Source: Clostridiales bacterium
Lineage (GTDB): Bacteria; Bacillota; Clostridia; Oscillospirales; CAG-272
Assembly (NCBI GenBank): GCA_018370615.1
Contig: JAGZAC010000112.1
Location: 1 to 6,013, forward strand
Length of the DNA: 6,013 nucleotides
Direction of reading: 5' to 3'
Below, in pieces: positions 1 to 5,271 of the stretch. The translations under genes and the position numbers were made by a program. Every line of letters begins with the position of its first letter. The first letter of the stretch is position 1. A model generated the notes under the pieces. It was given only the letters and a program-made list of their open reading frames with translations. It had not been told where the DNA came from and made no database searches.

Positions 1-620
1 TAAATTACAAGAGGGTCGTTTTCAGAACCGACTACTGTCCCACTGGAGCCGTCTGCCAAGGACATTCCAAAGTATGCACCTCCAAGGCCTGTTCCAAAGG
101 CTAACAGCAAACATGCTACCACCAACAGGGCAATTCCGCCGCCGGATCTCTTTTTGGGCTCTTTTTTCTTCTTTGGAGGCTTTTCCCCAGGACCAGCCGG
201 GCCGGGAGCATAAGGCGGGCGGTACCTGTATTCGCCGGACTCACTTTTCTGGATAAACGCCGGGTTAAATGAGCTGCCGCCATGGCTCTGCATATCGTTC
301 AAAGGCGTATACTGCGTGTAACTGTGCTGATATGTTCCAGCTCCGTCCCCCGCGGGACGCTGTGGATTCTCATTTTGCGCTGGCTGCGCAGTCTGCGGAT
401 TTGTCCATTGGTTCTGATTCCAAGAGGGAGTTTCTGTTTTCTGCTGCGGCGGTGTAGGCTGTGCATTGTCCTGCTGTTCCTGTACATTGGACACTTCTCC
501 ATGGTTCGGAGACTGTGTGGATGGCTCGGTAGATTCCGGATTTGCATCTGGACGGGCACCAGGCACTTCTCTGTTCTCGTTTTCCATAGGGTTTTCATTG
601 TTGTTTCTGTATTCTTCCAT
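1..620 (-). CDS. Single-pass membrane protein, N-terminal part (possible HtrA-like serine protease), truncated by window edge
   Basis: An open frame reads leftwards from an ATG at 620-618 to the window edge without a stop, giving 206 residues. Residues 1-145 are hydrophilic and low in complexity, rich in Gln, Asn, Pro, Glu and Ser, and probably disordered. Residues 147-158 are a Lys/Pro-rich basic patch (PPKKKKEPKKR), followed by one hydrophobic segment at about 162-184 (GIALLVVACLLLAFGTGLGGAYFG) split by small residues. The predicted topology is N-terminus in the cytoplasm, with the outside domain starting near residue 188 and mostly beyond the window. This layout is common in Firmicutes HtrA/DegP-like proteases, but no protease domain is visible, so the function is a guess; other single-pass envelope proteins fit too. 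The start is supported by a GGTGAT ribosome-binding-like stretch just upstream and by the meaningful composition from the first codon. I am confident that it is coding, and unsure what it does. Confidence -1.
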   Translation of the reverse strand, partial: MEEYRNNNENPMENENREVPGARPDANPESTEPSTQSPNHGEVSNVQEQQDNAQPTPPQQKTETPSWNQNQWTNPQTAQPAQNENPQRPAGDGAGTYQHSYTQYTPLNDMQSHGGSSFNPAFIQKSESGEYRYRPPYAPGPAGPGEKPPKKKKEPKKRSGGGIALLVVACLLLAFGTGLGGAYFGMSLADGSSGTVVGSENDPLVI

Positions 621-678
621 TTTTATCACCATACCTTTCCGGCAAGTCTTTCTATCAGTGTTCCCTTCTGATGGTGTT

Positions 679-707
679 ATTATATTTCCCTAATGTGATG
701 GTTTTTT
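679..707 (-). promoter_or_regulatory. Candidate promoter for the left-edge membrane protein gene
   Basis: Read on the minus strand, a perfect TATAAT lies at 684-679, about 60 nt before the ATG at 620, in an AT-rich context. The -35 position is poor: a 17-nt spacer points to AAAAAA at 707-702, and the nearest TTG-like element (TTCAAA, 710-705) needs a 20-nt spacer. The -10 is convincing in isolation but the promoter as a whole is only a candidate. Confidence -1.
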
Positions 708-730
708 GAAGGCGAAAGGAAAAATACTTG

Positions 731-761
731 AAAAAAATCGGGAAATCCGGTTAAAAATCCC
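731..761 (-). terminator. Weak candidate terminator after the VanY-type gene
   Basis: Directly after the carboxypeptidase stop codon, the minus-strand RNA has GGGA (761-758) able to pair with UCCC (743-740) across a 14-nt loop. Two nucleotides later comes a run of seven U (737-731). The U run is good but the 4-bp stem is short, so termination would be partial at best. Confidence -1.
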
Positions 762-762
762 T

Positions 763-1917
763 TTAAGAAGCTTCCTTCTCTGCTGTTACAATAAATCCGT
801 CCACGTTATTGCCGGATACCGTATACGTACAATCCGCCGGAATTGGGCACTGAGTTTCCCCTTCCTCAGCCGAAACATAATAAATTAAAACGCCCTCCTC
901 AAAGGATTCCCCCGGCGCAAGTGTCTCGGATGCTCCTGTGTCCTCATTATATAAAAGCCGCGTGCCGTCGTATGTATACGACCGCAAAAAATCAATATAC
1001 TCCTCTAAGCAGAGATCCCGCTGTTCCATAATTTGAGAGTGCGGCGTGCCGACATACCGGTAATGCCAAGACTCATAGTTAATACCGGTGATATCCACTT
1101 TTTCGGAAGGGTACCGCAGTATGAAGCCATAGTCCTCGCAATTTTCCCGGAACCAGGCGCACGGCTCATAGCTCTCTACGTAATATATTCCCTCCCCTGG
1201 AACATATACGTTTAAATCCATGGCAAGACCTGTATGGTGCTCGCTGTATCCGGGATTTGCCACATATGCCCTGGCATATTCCTCGCCATAGCTATCCACA
1301 TAGCTGGCATACAGATCCACCTGCTCCTGGTAACTGCGGTATCCACTGTTCACCTGCAGGCTGGAAAATCCAGTTGCCGCAAAGTACGCTTCCGTCAGTA
1401 TGTTGAATTTTTCGATGGTGCTTCTGCGCAGCTTCGAGGTATTATCCCGCACATAATACTTGTCATTTTTATACGTGGACACAGGTGCGATCTCCGCCTC
1501 GGCATCTGCCGGGAATGTATAAGGATAGGCGTAATTTACCAAAATAAGATCTCCCGTGTGGACATCCTCTTCTGACAAGGTAAGTACCTGTTCCCTGCCT
1601 GCCTGATCGCTGCTCTCCCCAACATTCTCCGTCGTACTTATCTCAGACGAAAGTATATCTTCACCGCTGACAGGACTGCTGCGTCCGCTGACAAGAAAGT
1701 AAATACATACGCCGAACACAGCCGCAAAAATCAGCACAGTCAGTATGACGCCTGGATTGGGCGATCTGCGCCGGCGCCGCCGATATCGGCTGACTGGCCG
1801 TCTGCGCCGTCCATGTCCCGCTTCCTCCGGCGTATAGGTTCGCTTGATTTCCTGCTGGGAATAAAAATCGCCGCCGGAAGTACCATTTTCTCTCCAGTTG
1901 TTTCCCTGATCGTTCAT
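763..1917 (-). CDS. Membrane-anchored VanY-type D-alanyl-D-alanine carboxypeptidase (peptidase M15B)
   Basis: This 384-residue protein is predicted to remove the terminal D-Ala from peptidoglycan stem peptides outside the membrane. Residues 37-52 are an Arg-rich patch (RRRRPVSRYRRRRRRS), which fits the positive-inside rule. Residues 56-77 form one membrane segment (signal anchor), followed by a Ser/Glu-rich linker. The M15 core spans about 120-312: SGYRSYQEQ at 191-199, the zinc motif SxHxxGxAxD as SEHHTGLAMD at 225-234 (ligands H227 and D234), and ExWH at 282-285 (catalytic E282, third ligand H285). All expected catalytic residues are present. About 70 residues follow the core, including two Cys (357 and 363), and may form a small beta domain that I do not recognise. 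The start lies 64 nt after pnp on the same strand, with a weak GGAG about 11 nt upstream. The family call is firm. The exact substrate, for example tetra- versus pentapeptide, cannot be read from sequence. Confidence -1.
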   Translation of the reverse strand: MNDQGNNWRENGTSGGDFYSQQEIKRTYTPEEAGHGRRRRPVSRYRRRRRRSPNPGVILTVLIFAAVFGVCIYFLVSGRSSPVSGEDILSSEISTTENVGESSDQAGREQVLTLSEEDVHTGDLILVNYAYPYTFPADAEAEIAPVSTYKNDKYYVRDNTSKLRRSTIEKFNILTEAYFAATGFSSLQVNSGYRSYQEQVDLYASYVDSYGEEYARAYVANPGYSEHHTGLAMDLNVYVPGEGIYYVESYEPCAWFRENCEDYGFILRYPSEKVDITGINYESWHYRYVGTPHSQIMEQRDLCLEEYIDFLRSYTYDGTRLLYNEDTGASETLAPGESFEEGVLIYYVSAEEGETQCPIPADCTYTVSGNNVDGFIVTAEKEAS

Positions 1918-1942
1918 TATTTGCTGGTCTCCAATATCACAT

Positions 1943-1972
1943 GTGTCCCTCTGCCATATGGCAGAGGGACAC
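1943..1972 (-). repeat. 30-nt perfect palindrome between pnp and the VanY-type gene
   Basis: A 13-nt arm GTGTCCCTCTGCC, the self-complementary centre ATAT, and the exact reverse complement arm together make a perfect 30-nt palindrome. It lies 9 nt after the pnp stop and 25 nt before the next start. As RNA it folds into a 13-bp GC-rich stem with a 4-nt loop. On the minus strand it is followed by AUGUGAUAUUGG, not a U run, so it is not a textbook intrinsic terminator. Stabilising the pnp mRNA end, partial termination, or acting as a dyad operator are alternatives. Confidence -1.
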
Positions 1973-1981
1973 TTAAAAAGC

Positions 1982-4087
1982 TTATTCTTCTGTTTCCAGT
2001 GCGTCTTTTCTGGACAGGTTCAGTCTGCCTCGCTCATCCGTGCCCAGGAATTTGACACGCATCCTGTCGCCTACATTGCAGATATCTTCTACCTTCTCCG
2101 TACGCTTGTTGTCCAGTTTGGAGATGTGTACAAGCCCTTCTTTTCCGGGGGCAAATTCCACAAACGCGCCGATAGGAATAATTCTCGTCACAACGCCCTC
2201 GTAAATCTCACCCACCTCCGGCTCAAACACAATGCCGTCGATGATCTTCTTCGCTTCATCGATGCTGGATTGATCTACCGAGGAAATAAAGATGGTACCA
2301 TCCTCCTCAATGTCAATCTTCGCTCCCGTATCGGCCACAATCTTCTGAATTACCTTGCCGCCGGTACCAATGACCTCGCGAATCTTATCCACGCTGATTT
2401 TCATTGAAAGCATCTTCGGCGCATACTTGGAAACTTCCTTCCTAGGTTCGGGAATCGCCTTCAGAAGAATTTCATCTATGATGTAATCCCGTCCCTTGTG
2501 GGTCACTTCAAACGCCTCCCGGATGATTTCCGGCGTAAGACCGTCTATTTTAATGTCCATCTGAATAGAAGTAATTCCCTTGTGGGTGCCGGCAACCTTG
2601 AAGTCCATATCCCCGTAGAAGTCCTCCAAGCCCTGGATGTCAATCATCGTCATAAAATCGTCGCTGTCCTCAGCAGTGATCAGACCACAGGAAATTCCCG
2701 CAACCGGCGCGGTAATCGGCACACCTGCGTCCATAAGCGCCAGAGTAGAGCCGCAGACAGAGCCCTGAGAGGTAGAACCGTTGGAGGAAACAACCTCAGA
2801 CACCAGACGAATTGCATAGGGAAAATCTTCTACAGAGGGAAGTACAGGTACAAGGGAACGCTCTGCCAGTGCGCCGTGACCGATTTCCCGACGTCCGGGG
2901 CTTCTTGCGGACTTTGCCTCGCCCACGGAATATCCCGGGAAATTGTAGTGGTGCATATACCGCTTGCTGTCCTCCGCCCAGATGCCGTCCAGCACCTGCG
3001 CATCGCTGATGGGCCCCAGAGTGGCGATGGTCATCACCTGCGTCTGTCCTCTTGTAAACAGACCAGAACCATGCACCCGCGGGAACAGGCCCACCTCGGC
3101 ACTCAGAGGACGGATTTCGTCCATCCGTCTGCCGTCTACACGCTTTTTGTCAACGAGCAGCCAGCGGCGGACGATTTTCTTTTGAATCTTATAAATGAGC
3201 TCCGGATAAATGACAGGCAGATCCGGATACTTTTCCAGAAATGCCTCCATGATTTTGTCCTGAATTGGTTCCATGCGCTCGTCGCGGACATTTTTGTCGT
3301 CCGTATCCAGCGCCTGCATCACATCCTCCTCCACAAAAGCGAAGATTTCGTCAAACATGTCGTGATCCAGTTCACCGGAAGGATAAGAAAATTTTTCCTT
3401 GCCCACCTCAGATACAATATTGCGAATGAATACCAGCAGCTGCTTGATCACCGCATGCGCCAGCATGATGGCGTTGAACATGTCATCGTCGGAAACTTCC
3501 TTCGCGCCGGCCTCGATCATCACTACCTTTTCCTGAGAAGCGGACACGGTAAGATCCAAAATGCTGGTTTCATTTTGCTTCTGGGTAGGGTTGATCATTA
3601 GCTTCCCGTCGGGTGTCATGCCTACAAATACAGCGCCAATTGGGCCGTTCCATGGAATATCGGAAATGGCCAGGGCAATGGAAGCGCCGATCATGGCGGC
3701 GATCTCCGGTGCTGCGTCATGATCCACAGACAAAGTGGTCAGCGTGACGTTCACATCATTGCGTAGGTCCTTAGGGAACAGGGGGCGAATGGAACGGTCA
3801 ATCACACGGGAAGTAAGGATGGCCTTTTCTCCGGGTCTTCCTTCCCGCTTCAAAAATCCGCCGGGGATCTTCCCCACAGCATACATTCTTTCTTCAAAAT
3901 CCACGGATAGGGGAAGAAAATCAATTCCCTCACGGGGGCGAGCGGATGCAGTGGCGCAGGCCAGGATCGCAGTATCCCCATAGCGCACAATGCAGGAGCC
4001 GTTGGCAAGGCCCGCCACTTTTCCGGTCTCTACCACAAGGGGTCTGCCGGCCAGTTCAAATTCGAAAGTTTTGTAATTCTCAAACAT
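1982..4087 (-). CDS. pnp: Polynucleotide phosphorylase (polyribonucleotide nucleotidyltransferase)
   Basis: PNPase degrades RNA 3'-to-5' using phosphate, releasing nucleoside diphosphates, and can also add 3' tails; it acts in the cytoplasm as a ring-shaped trimer. The protein is 701 residues, the usual length, with all domains in order: first RNase PH core about 10-140, helical linker about 145-225 and beyond, second RNase PH core about 320-545, KH domain about 555-615 with the GxxG loop in VIGTGGK (572-578), and S1 domain about 622-692 (GAFVEFAPGKEGLVHIS). The active-site segment EDFYGDMDFKVAG (488-500) keeps two Asp six residues apart (D489, D495), matching the catalytic pair of the E. coli enzyme by my alignment. 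The frame is open 60 codons further upstream, but the start at 4087 is chosen because GGAGGT (4099-4094) lies 6 nt before it and family similarity begins there. It follows rpsO on the same strand, the classic arrangement, with a structured 212-nt spacer and no clear promoter of its own. Confidence -1.
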   Translation of the reverse strand: MFENYKTFEFELAGRPLVVETGKVAGLANGSCIVRYGDTAILACATASARPREGIDFLPLSVDFEERMYAVGKIPGGFLKREGRPGEKAILTSRVIDRSIRPLFPKDLRNDVNVTLTTLSVDHDAAPEIAAMIGASIALAISDIPWNGPIGAVFVGMTPDGKLMINPTQKQNETSILDLTVSASQEKVVMIEAGAKEVSDDDMFNAIMLAHAVIKQLLVFIRNIVSEVGKEKFSYPSGELDHDMFDEIFAFVEEDVMQALDTDDKNVRDERMEPIQDKIMEAFLEKYPDLPVIYPELIYKIQKKIVRRWLLVDKKRVDGRRMDEIRPLSAEVGLFPRVHGSGLFTRGQTQVMTIATLGPISDAQVLDGIWAEDSKRYMHHYNFPGYSVGEAKSARSPGRREIGHGALAERSLVPVLPSVEDFPYAIRLVSEVVSSNGSTSQGSVCGSTLALMDAGVPITAPVAGISCGLITAEDSDDFMTMIDIQGLEDFYGDMDFKVAGTHKGITSIQMDIKIDGLTPEIIREAFEVTHKGRDYIIDEILLKAIPEPRKEVSKYAPKMLSMKISVDKIREVIGTGGKVIQKIVADTGAKIDIEEDGTIFISSVDQSSIDEAKKIIDGIVFEPEVGEIYEGVVTRIIPIGAFVEFAPGKEGLVHISKLDNKRTEKVEDICNVGDRMRVKFLGTDERGRLNLSRKDALETEE

Positions 4088-4093
4088 TTTTAT

Positions 4094-4124
4094 ACCTCCA
4101 TGTTTGCTTTGCTTCTCCGGAGGT
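4094..4124 (-). promoter_or_regulatory. pnp Shine-Dalgarno (4094-4099) and upstream complementary ACCUCC (4119-4124)
   Basis: On the minus strand GGAGGT sits 6 nt before the pnp ATG, a strong ribosome binding site that fixes the start. Twenty to twenty-five nucleotides upstream is ACCTCC, its exact 6-nt complement, leaving a 19-nt loop with a possible extra G-U pair inside. Pairing would hide the ribosome binding site. The complementarity is seen; a regulatory use is inferred. Confidence -1.
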
Positions 4125-4126
4125 TT

Positions 4127-4172
4127 AGCACTTAAATACGGGCTGCAGAGCCGCGGCACATATTTAACTGCT
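4127..4172 (-). promoter_or_regulatory. Long hairpin in the pnp leader
   Basis: The arms at 4172-4161 (AGCAGTTAAATA on the minus strand) and 4138-4127 (TATTTAAGTGCT) pair at 11 of 12 positions, with one G/G mismatch. The enclosed segment can form a second small GGCU/AGCC helix. It lies immediately before the Shine-Dalgarno-masking pair, so it is part of the structured pnp leader. Confidence -1.
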
Positions 4173-4204
4173 AATCCACTCGAAGAAACATATATTTGAA
4201 TATA

Positions 4205-4231
4205 CCCCACAAATGCTTTGCATCTGCGGGG
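4205..4231 (-). promoter_or_regulatory. 12-bp hairpin in the rpsO-pnp spacer, paired only in the minus-strand RNA
   Basis: In minus-strand RNA, CCCCGCAGAUGC and GCAUUUGUGGGG form 12 continuous pairs around an AAA loop, two of them G-U. On the opposite strand the same two positions would be C/A mismatches, so the structure fits a transcript of this operon. It is followed by UAUAUUC, too poor in U for a good intrinsic terminator. An RNase cleavage site or mRNA-stabilising stem is more likely, by analogy with the RNase III site between rpsO and pnp in E. coli. Confidence -1.
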
Positions 4232-4241
4232 CTTTCGTGAA

Positions 4242-4265
4242 GGCTGCGGCAGCTTTGCCGCAGCC
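4242..4265 (-). promoter_or_regulatory. GC-rich 9-bp hairpin after rpsO
   Basis: GGCTGCGGC and its exact complement GCCGCAGCC flank a 6-nt loop (AAAGCT on the minus strand), 34 nt after the rpsO stop. No U run follows (UUCACGAAAG), so it is not a standard terminator. It is stable enough to protect the rpsO 3' end or to serve as a double-stranded RNase target. Confidence -1.
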
Positions 4266-4299
4266 ATAACACATCACATGAAAGCTGCAGCCGGAAAGC

Positions 4300-4566
4300 T
4301 TACTTTCTCAGACCGAGCTTTTCTACGATCGCACGATAGCGGTTGATATCCTTTTTCTGCAGGTATCCCAACAGGTTGCGGCGATGCCCTACCATCTTCA
4401 GCATACCTCTGCGGGAGTGGAAATCCTTCTGGTTTACCTTCAGATGCTCCGTGAGAGTTTTGATTCTGTAGGTCAGAATCGCAATCTGTACTTCCGGAGA
4501 GCCAGTGTCCCCGTCGTGCATCTTGTACTCTTCGATGATTTTGTTCTTTTCTTCTTTCGTAATCAT
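4300..4566 (-). CDS. rpsO: 30S ribosomal protein S15
   Basis: S15 binds the central domain of 16S rRNA early in assembly of the small ribosomal subunit and makes a bridge to the large one. The 88-residue product is the family's normal length and is recognisable throughout: MHDGDTGSPEVQIAILTYRI near the N-terminus, LTEHLKVNQKDFHSRRGM in the middle with the conserved H-D-SRRG block, and VGHRRNLLGYL then RYRAIVEKLGLRK at the end. The frame is open 27 codons upstream, but the start at 4566 is right because GAGGTG (4578-4573) lies 6 nt before it and S15 similarity begins exactly there. It has its own promoter at 4681-4709 just after the TSUP gene stop, and is followed on the same strand by pnp, probably in one transcript. 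A ~107-nt leader that can mask the ribosome binding site suggests feedback control by S15, as known for rpsO in several bacteria. Confidence -1.
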   Translation of the reverse strand: MITKEEKNKIIEEYKMHDGDTGSPEVQIAILTYRIKTLTEHLKVNQKDFHSRRGMLKMVGHRRNLLGYLQKKDINRYRAIVEKLGLRK

Positions 4567-4569
4567 TGG

Positions 4570-4674
4570 TTTCACCTCAATGTAAATATTTGCAGTCGCA
4601 TTCCTCAGGCGGCGGCAGGTGAAAGCATCCTCTGTAAGGCCTTGCATCCGCTGTCCGGGAAACCGACATTGCTA
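4570..4674 (-). promoter_or_regulatory. rpsO 5' leader, candidate S15 autoregulatory RNA
   Basis: From the predicted transcription start near 4674 to the rpsO start there are about 107 nt. UUUCACCU (4624-4617) is the exact complement of AGGUGAAA (4577-4570), which contains the Shine-Dalgarno, giving an 8-bp masking helix. Between the arms, AAUG/CAUU and CC/GG can form inner helices, so a junction is possible. Further upstream, UGUCGG and CCGGACA (4668-4652) form a hairpin with one bulge. S15 is known to repress its own mRNA in several bacteria using unrelated leader structures. I cannot match this one to a named class. Confidence -1.
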
Positions 4675-4680
4675 CAGGGC

Positions 4681-4709
4681 AGTATAACACATTTTTGCCG
4701 CTTTGTAAA
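4681..4709 (-). promoter_or_regulatory. Housekeeping (sigma-70/SigA type) promoter of rpsO
   Basis: On the minus strand TTTACA (4709-4704) and TATACT (4686-4681) are separated by exactly 17 nt, and TG precedes the -10 by one base (TGTTATACT, extended -10). This is the best promoter in the window. Its -35 begins 7 nt after the TSUP stop codon and falls inside a 7-bp inverted repeat (4703-4721). Confidence -1.
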
Positions 4710-4715
4710 GCTATT

Positions 4716-5114
4716 TTACAATTTTTTTCCGTTTCTTTCCTGTTTCGCCTTTTTGGCGGCGGTGAAATTCCGCAGCAGGGCAATTCCACCGGCAATCACC
4801 AGCATTCCTCCAAACAGTTTGCGCACAAGGGCAGGGTCCACCGCATTCGCCGCAGCCGCGCCGAAATAAGCCGCTACCATACCAAAAGCAGAGCAGAAAA
4901 AGAGAATTCCAAAGGGAATATGCCGCTTGGTCATATGGACAAACAGCGCCGCGGCGGAAGCAAAAATAAAGAAAAACAAATTCAGCCCCTGGGCACTGAT
5001 TTGATCAACGCTGCGCACCAGCGTAAGATAAATCACCAACAGTCCCCCGCCGCCGATGCCCATGCCAGACAGCGCACCCAGCAGCACGGCGGCAATAAAA
5101 TCGATAATTACCAT
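4716..5114 (-). CDS. Half-size TauE/SafE (TSUP) family membrane transporter
   Basis: The 132-residue protein is almost entirely hydrophobic, with about four membrane segments: near 3-28 (IDFIAAVLLGALSGMGIGGGGLLV), 43-60, 66-88 and 95-113. The glycine-rich LSGMGIGGGG near the N-terminus and VRKLFGGMLVIAGG near the C-terminus are typical of TSUP proteins, which move sulfur compounds or organic anions; the substrate here is unknown. The C-terminus ends in a basic Lys/Arg tail. Full-length family members are about 250 residues with two repeats. Single-repeat versions occur in Firmicutes, often as neighbouring pairs, but no partner is visible here. The frame is open 39 codons upstream and into the ABC-like fragment, but the start at 5114 has GAGGAG (5126-5121) 6 nt upstream and begins directly at the membrane domain. 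Transcription probably comes from upstream of the ABC-like fragment, as no promoter is evident in the 49-nt gap. Confidence -1.
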   Translation of the reverse strand: MVIIDFIAAVLLGALSGMGIGGGGLLVIYLTLVRSVDQISAQGLNLFFFIFASAAALFVHMTKRHIPFGILFFCSAFGMVAAYFGAAAANAVDPALVRKLFGGMLVIAGGIALLRNFTAAKKAKQERNGKKL

Positions 5115-5120
5115 TGTATA

Positions 5121-5126
5121 CTCCTC
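5121..5126 (-). promoter_or_regulatory. Ribosome binding site that fixes the TSUP gene start
   Basis: GAGGAG on the minus strand lies 6 nt before the ATG at 5114. It decides in favour of this start over the in-frame upstream ATG at 5231, which lies inside the preceding gene and would add 39 residues unlike the family. Confidence -1.
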
Positions 5127-5163
5127 GTGCAAGTATTGTTTATATCTTGCATCAAAGAGCGTT

Positions 5164-5271
5164 TTAATATGCGGCAGTTCCGTGAGAAAACTGACTGTTA
5201 TATAAGTAATGGTAAAATCCTTTTTTTGCAAGCAGTGCCTCGTGGGTGCCCTGCTCTACGATTTTGCCGTC
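5164..5271 (-). pseudogene. C-terminal end of an ABC exporter ATPase, joined in frame to aroC
   Basis: The last ~37 codons before the stop at 5164 read DGKIVEQGTHEALLAKKG then FYHYLYNSQF and a short tail. This is the segment after the H-loop in MsbA/LmrA-type ABC exporter ATPases, where G-x-I-V-E-x-G-T-H-x-x-L-L is highly conserved and Y-x-L-Y-x-x-Q-F is common. The transmembrane domain, Walker A, signature and Walker B are all missing because the frame passes straight into chorismate synthase sequence. The base composition here matches the genes to its left (for example 21 G+C in the 60 bases 5161-5220, by hand count), so I infer this tail belongs to the same genome as TSUP, rpsO and pnp. 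It ends 49 nt before the TSUP start. Either the full ATPase gene exists in the true genome and the join is artificial, or this is a genuine remnant. Confidence -1.
5257..5271 (-). other. Chimeric junction between aroC and the ABC ATPase tail
   Basis: The five codons GAC GGC AAA ATC GTA (Asp-Gly-Lys-Ile-Val) fit both families: chorismate synthase continues GSEANDPFTMRDGKIV before its TNxAGG motif, and ABC exporters have xGKIVEQGTH. To the right the reading is chorismate synthase, to the left ABC ATPase. The crossover is therefore in or next to these 15 bases. Confidence -1.

Noticed and set aside
299..598. Minus-strand open frame of 99 codons (MKTLWKTRTEK...)
   Set aside because: It is in a different frame from the ATG at 620, whose product has a coherent disordered tail, basic patch and membrane segment. 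The 99-codon frame has none.
1943..2407. Plus-strand open frame of 154 codons
   Set aside because: It starts at the palindrome and runs antisense to the S1/KH end of pnp. It is a shadow of codon usage.
2498..3601. Long plus-strand open frame of 367 codons
   Set aside because: It lies wholly antisense to pnp, which is a full-length, clearly recognisable gene. The translated sequence has no recognisable family features and no convincing ribosome binding site.
4205..4265. Intrinsic terminator between rpsO and pnp
   Set aside because: The stems are strong but neither is followed by a U run on the minus strand, and pnp has no clear promoter of its own, so read-through is expected.
4577..4669. 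Possible 30-codon upstream open frame in the rpsO leader, ending at the Shine-Dalgarno
   Set aside because: The ATG is only a few nucleotides from the predicted transcript start and has no ribosome binding site; the RNA structure explanation is stronger.
4703..4728. Plus-strand terminator-like hairpin followed by seven T
   Set aside because: No plus-strand gene reads into it. The T run is the complement of Lys codons at the end of the TSUP gene, and the stem is AT-only apart from one pair per arm.
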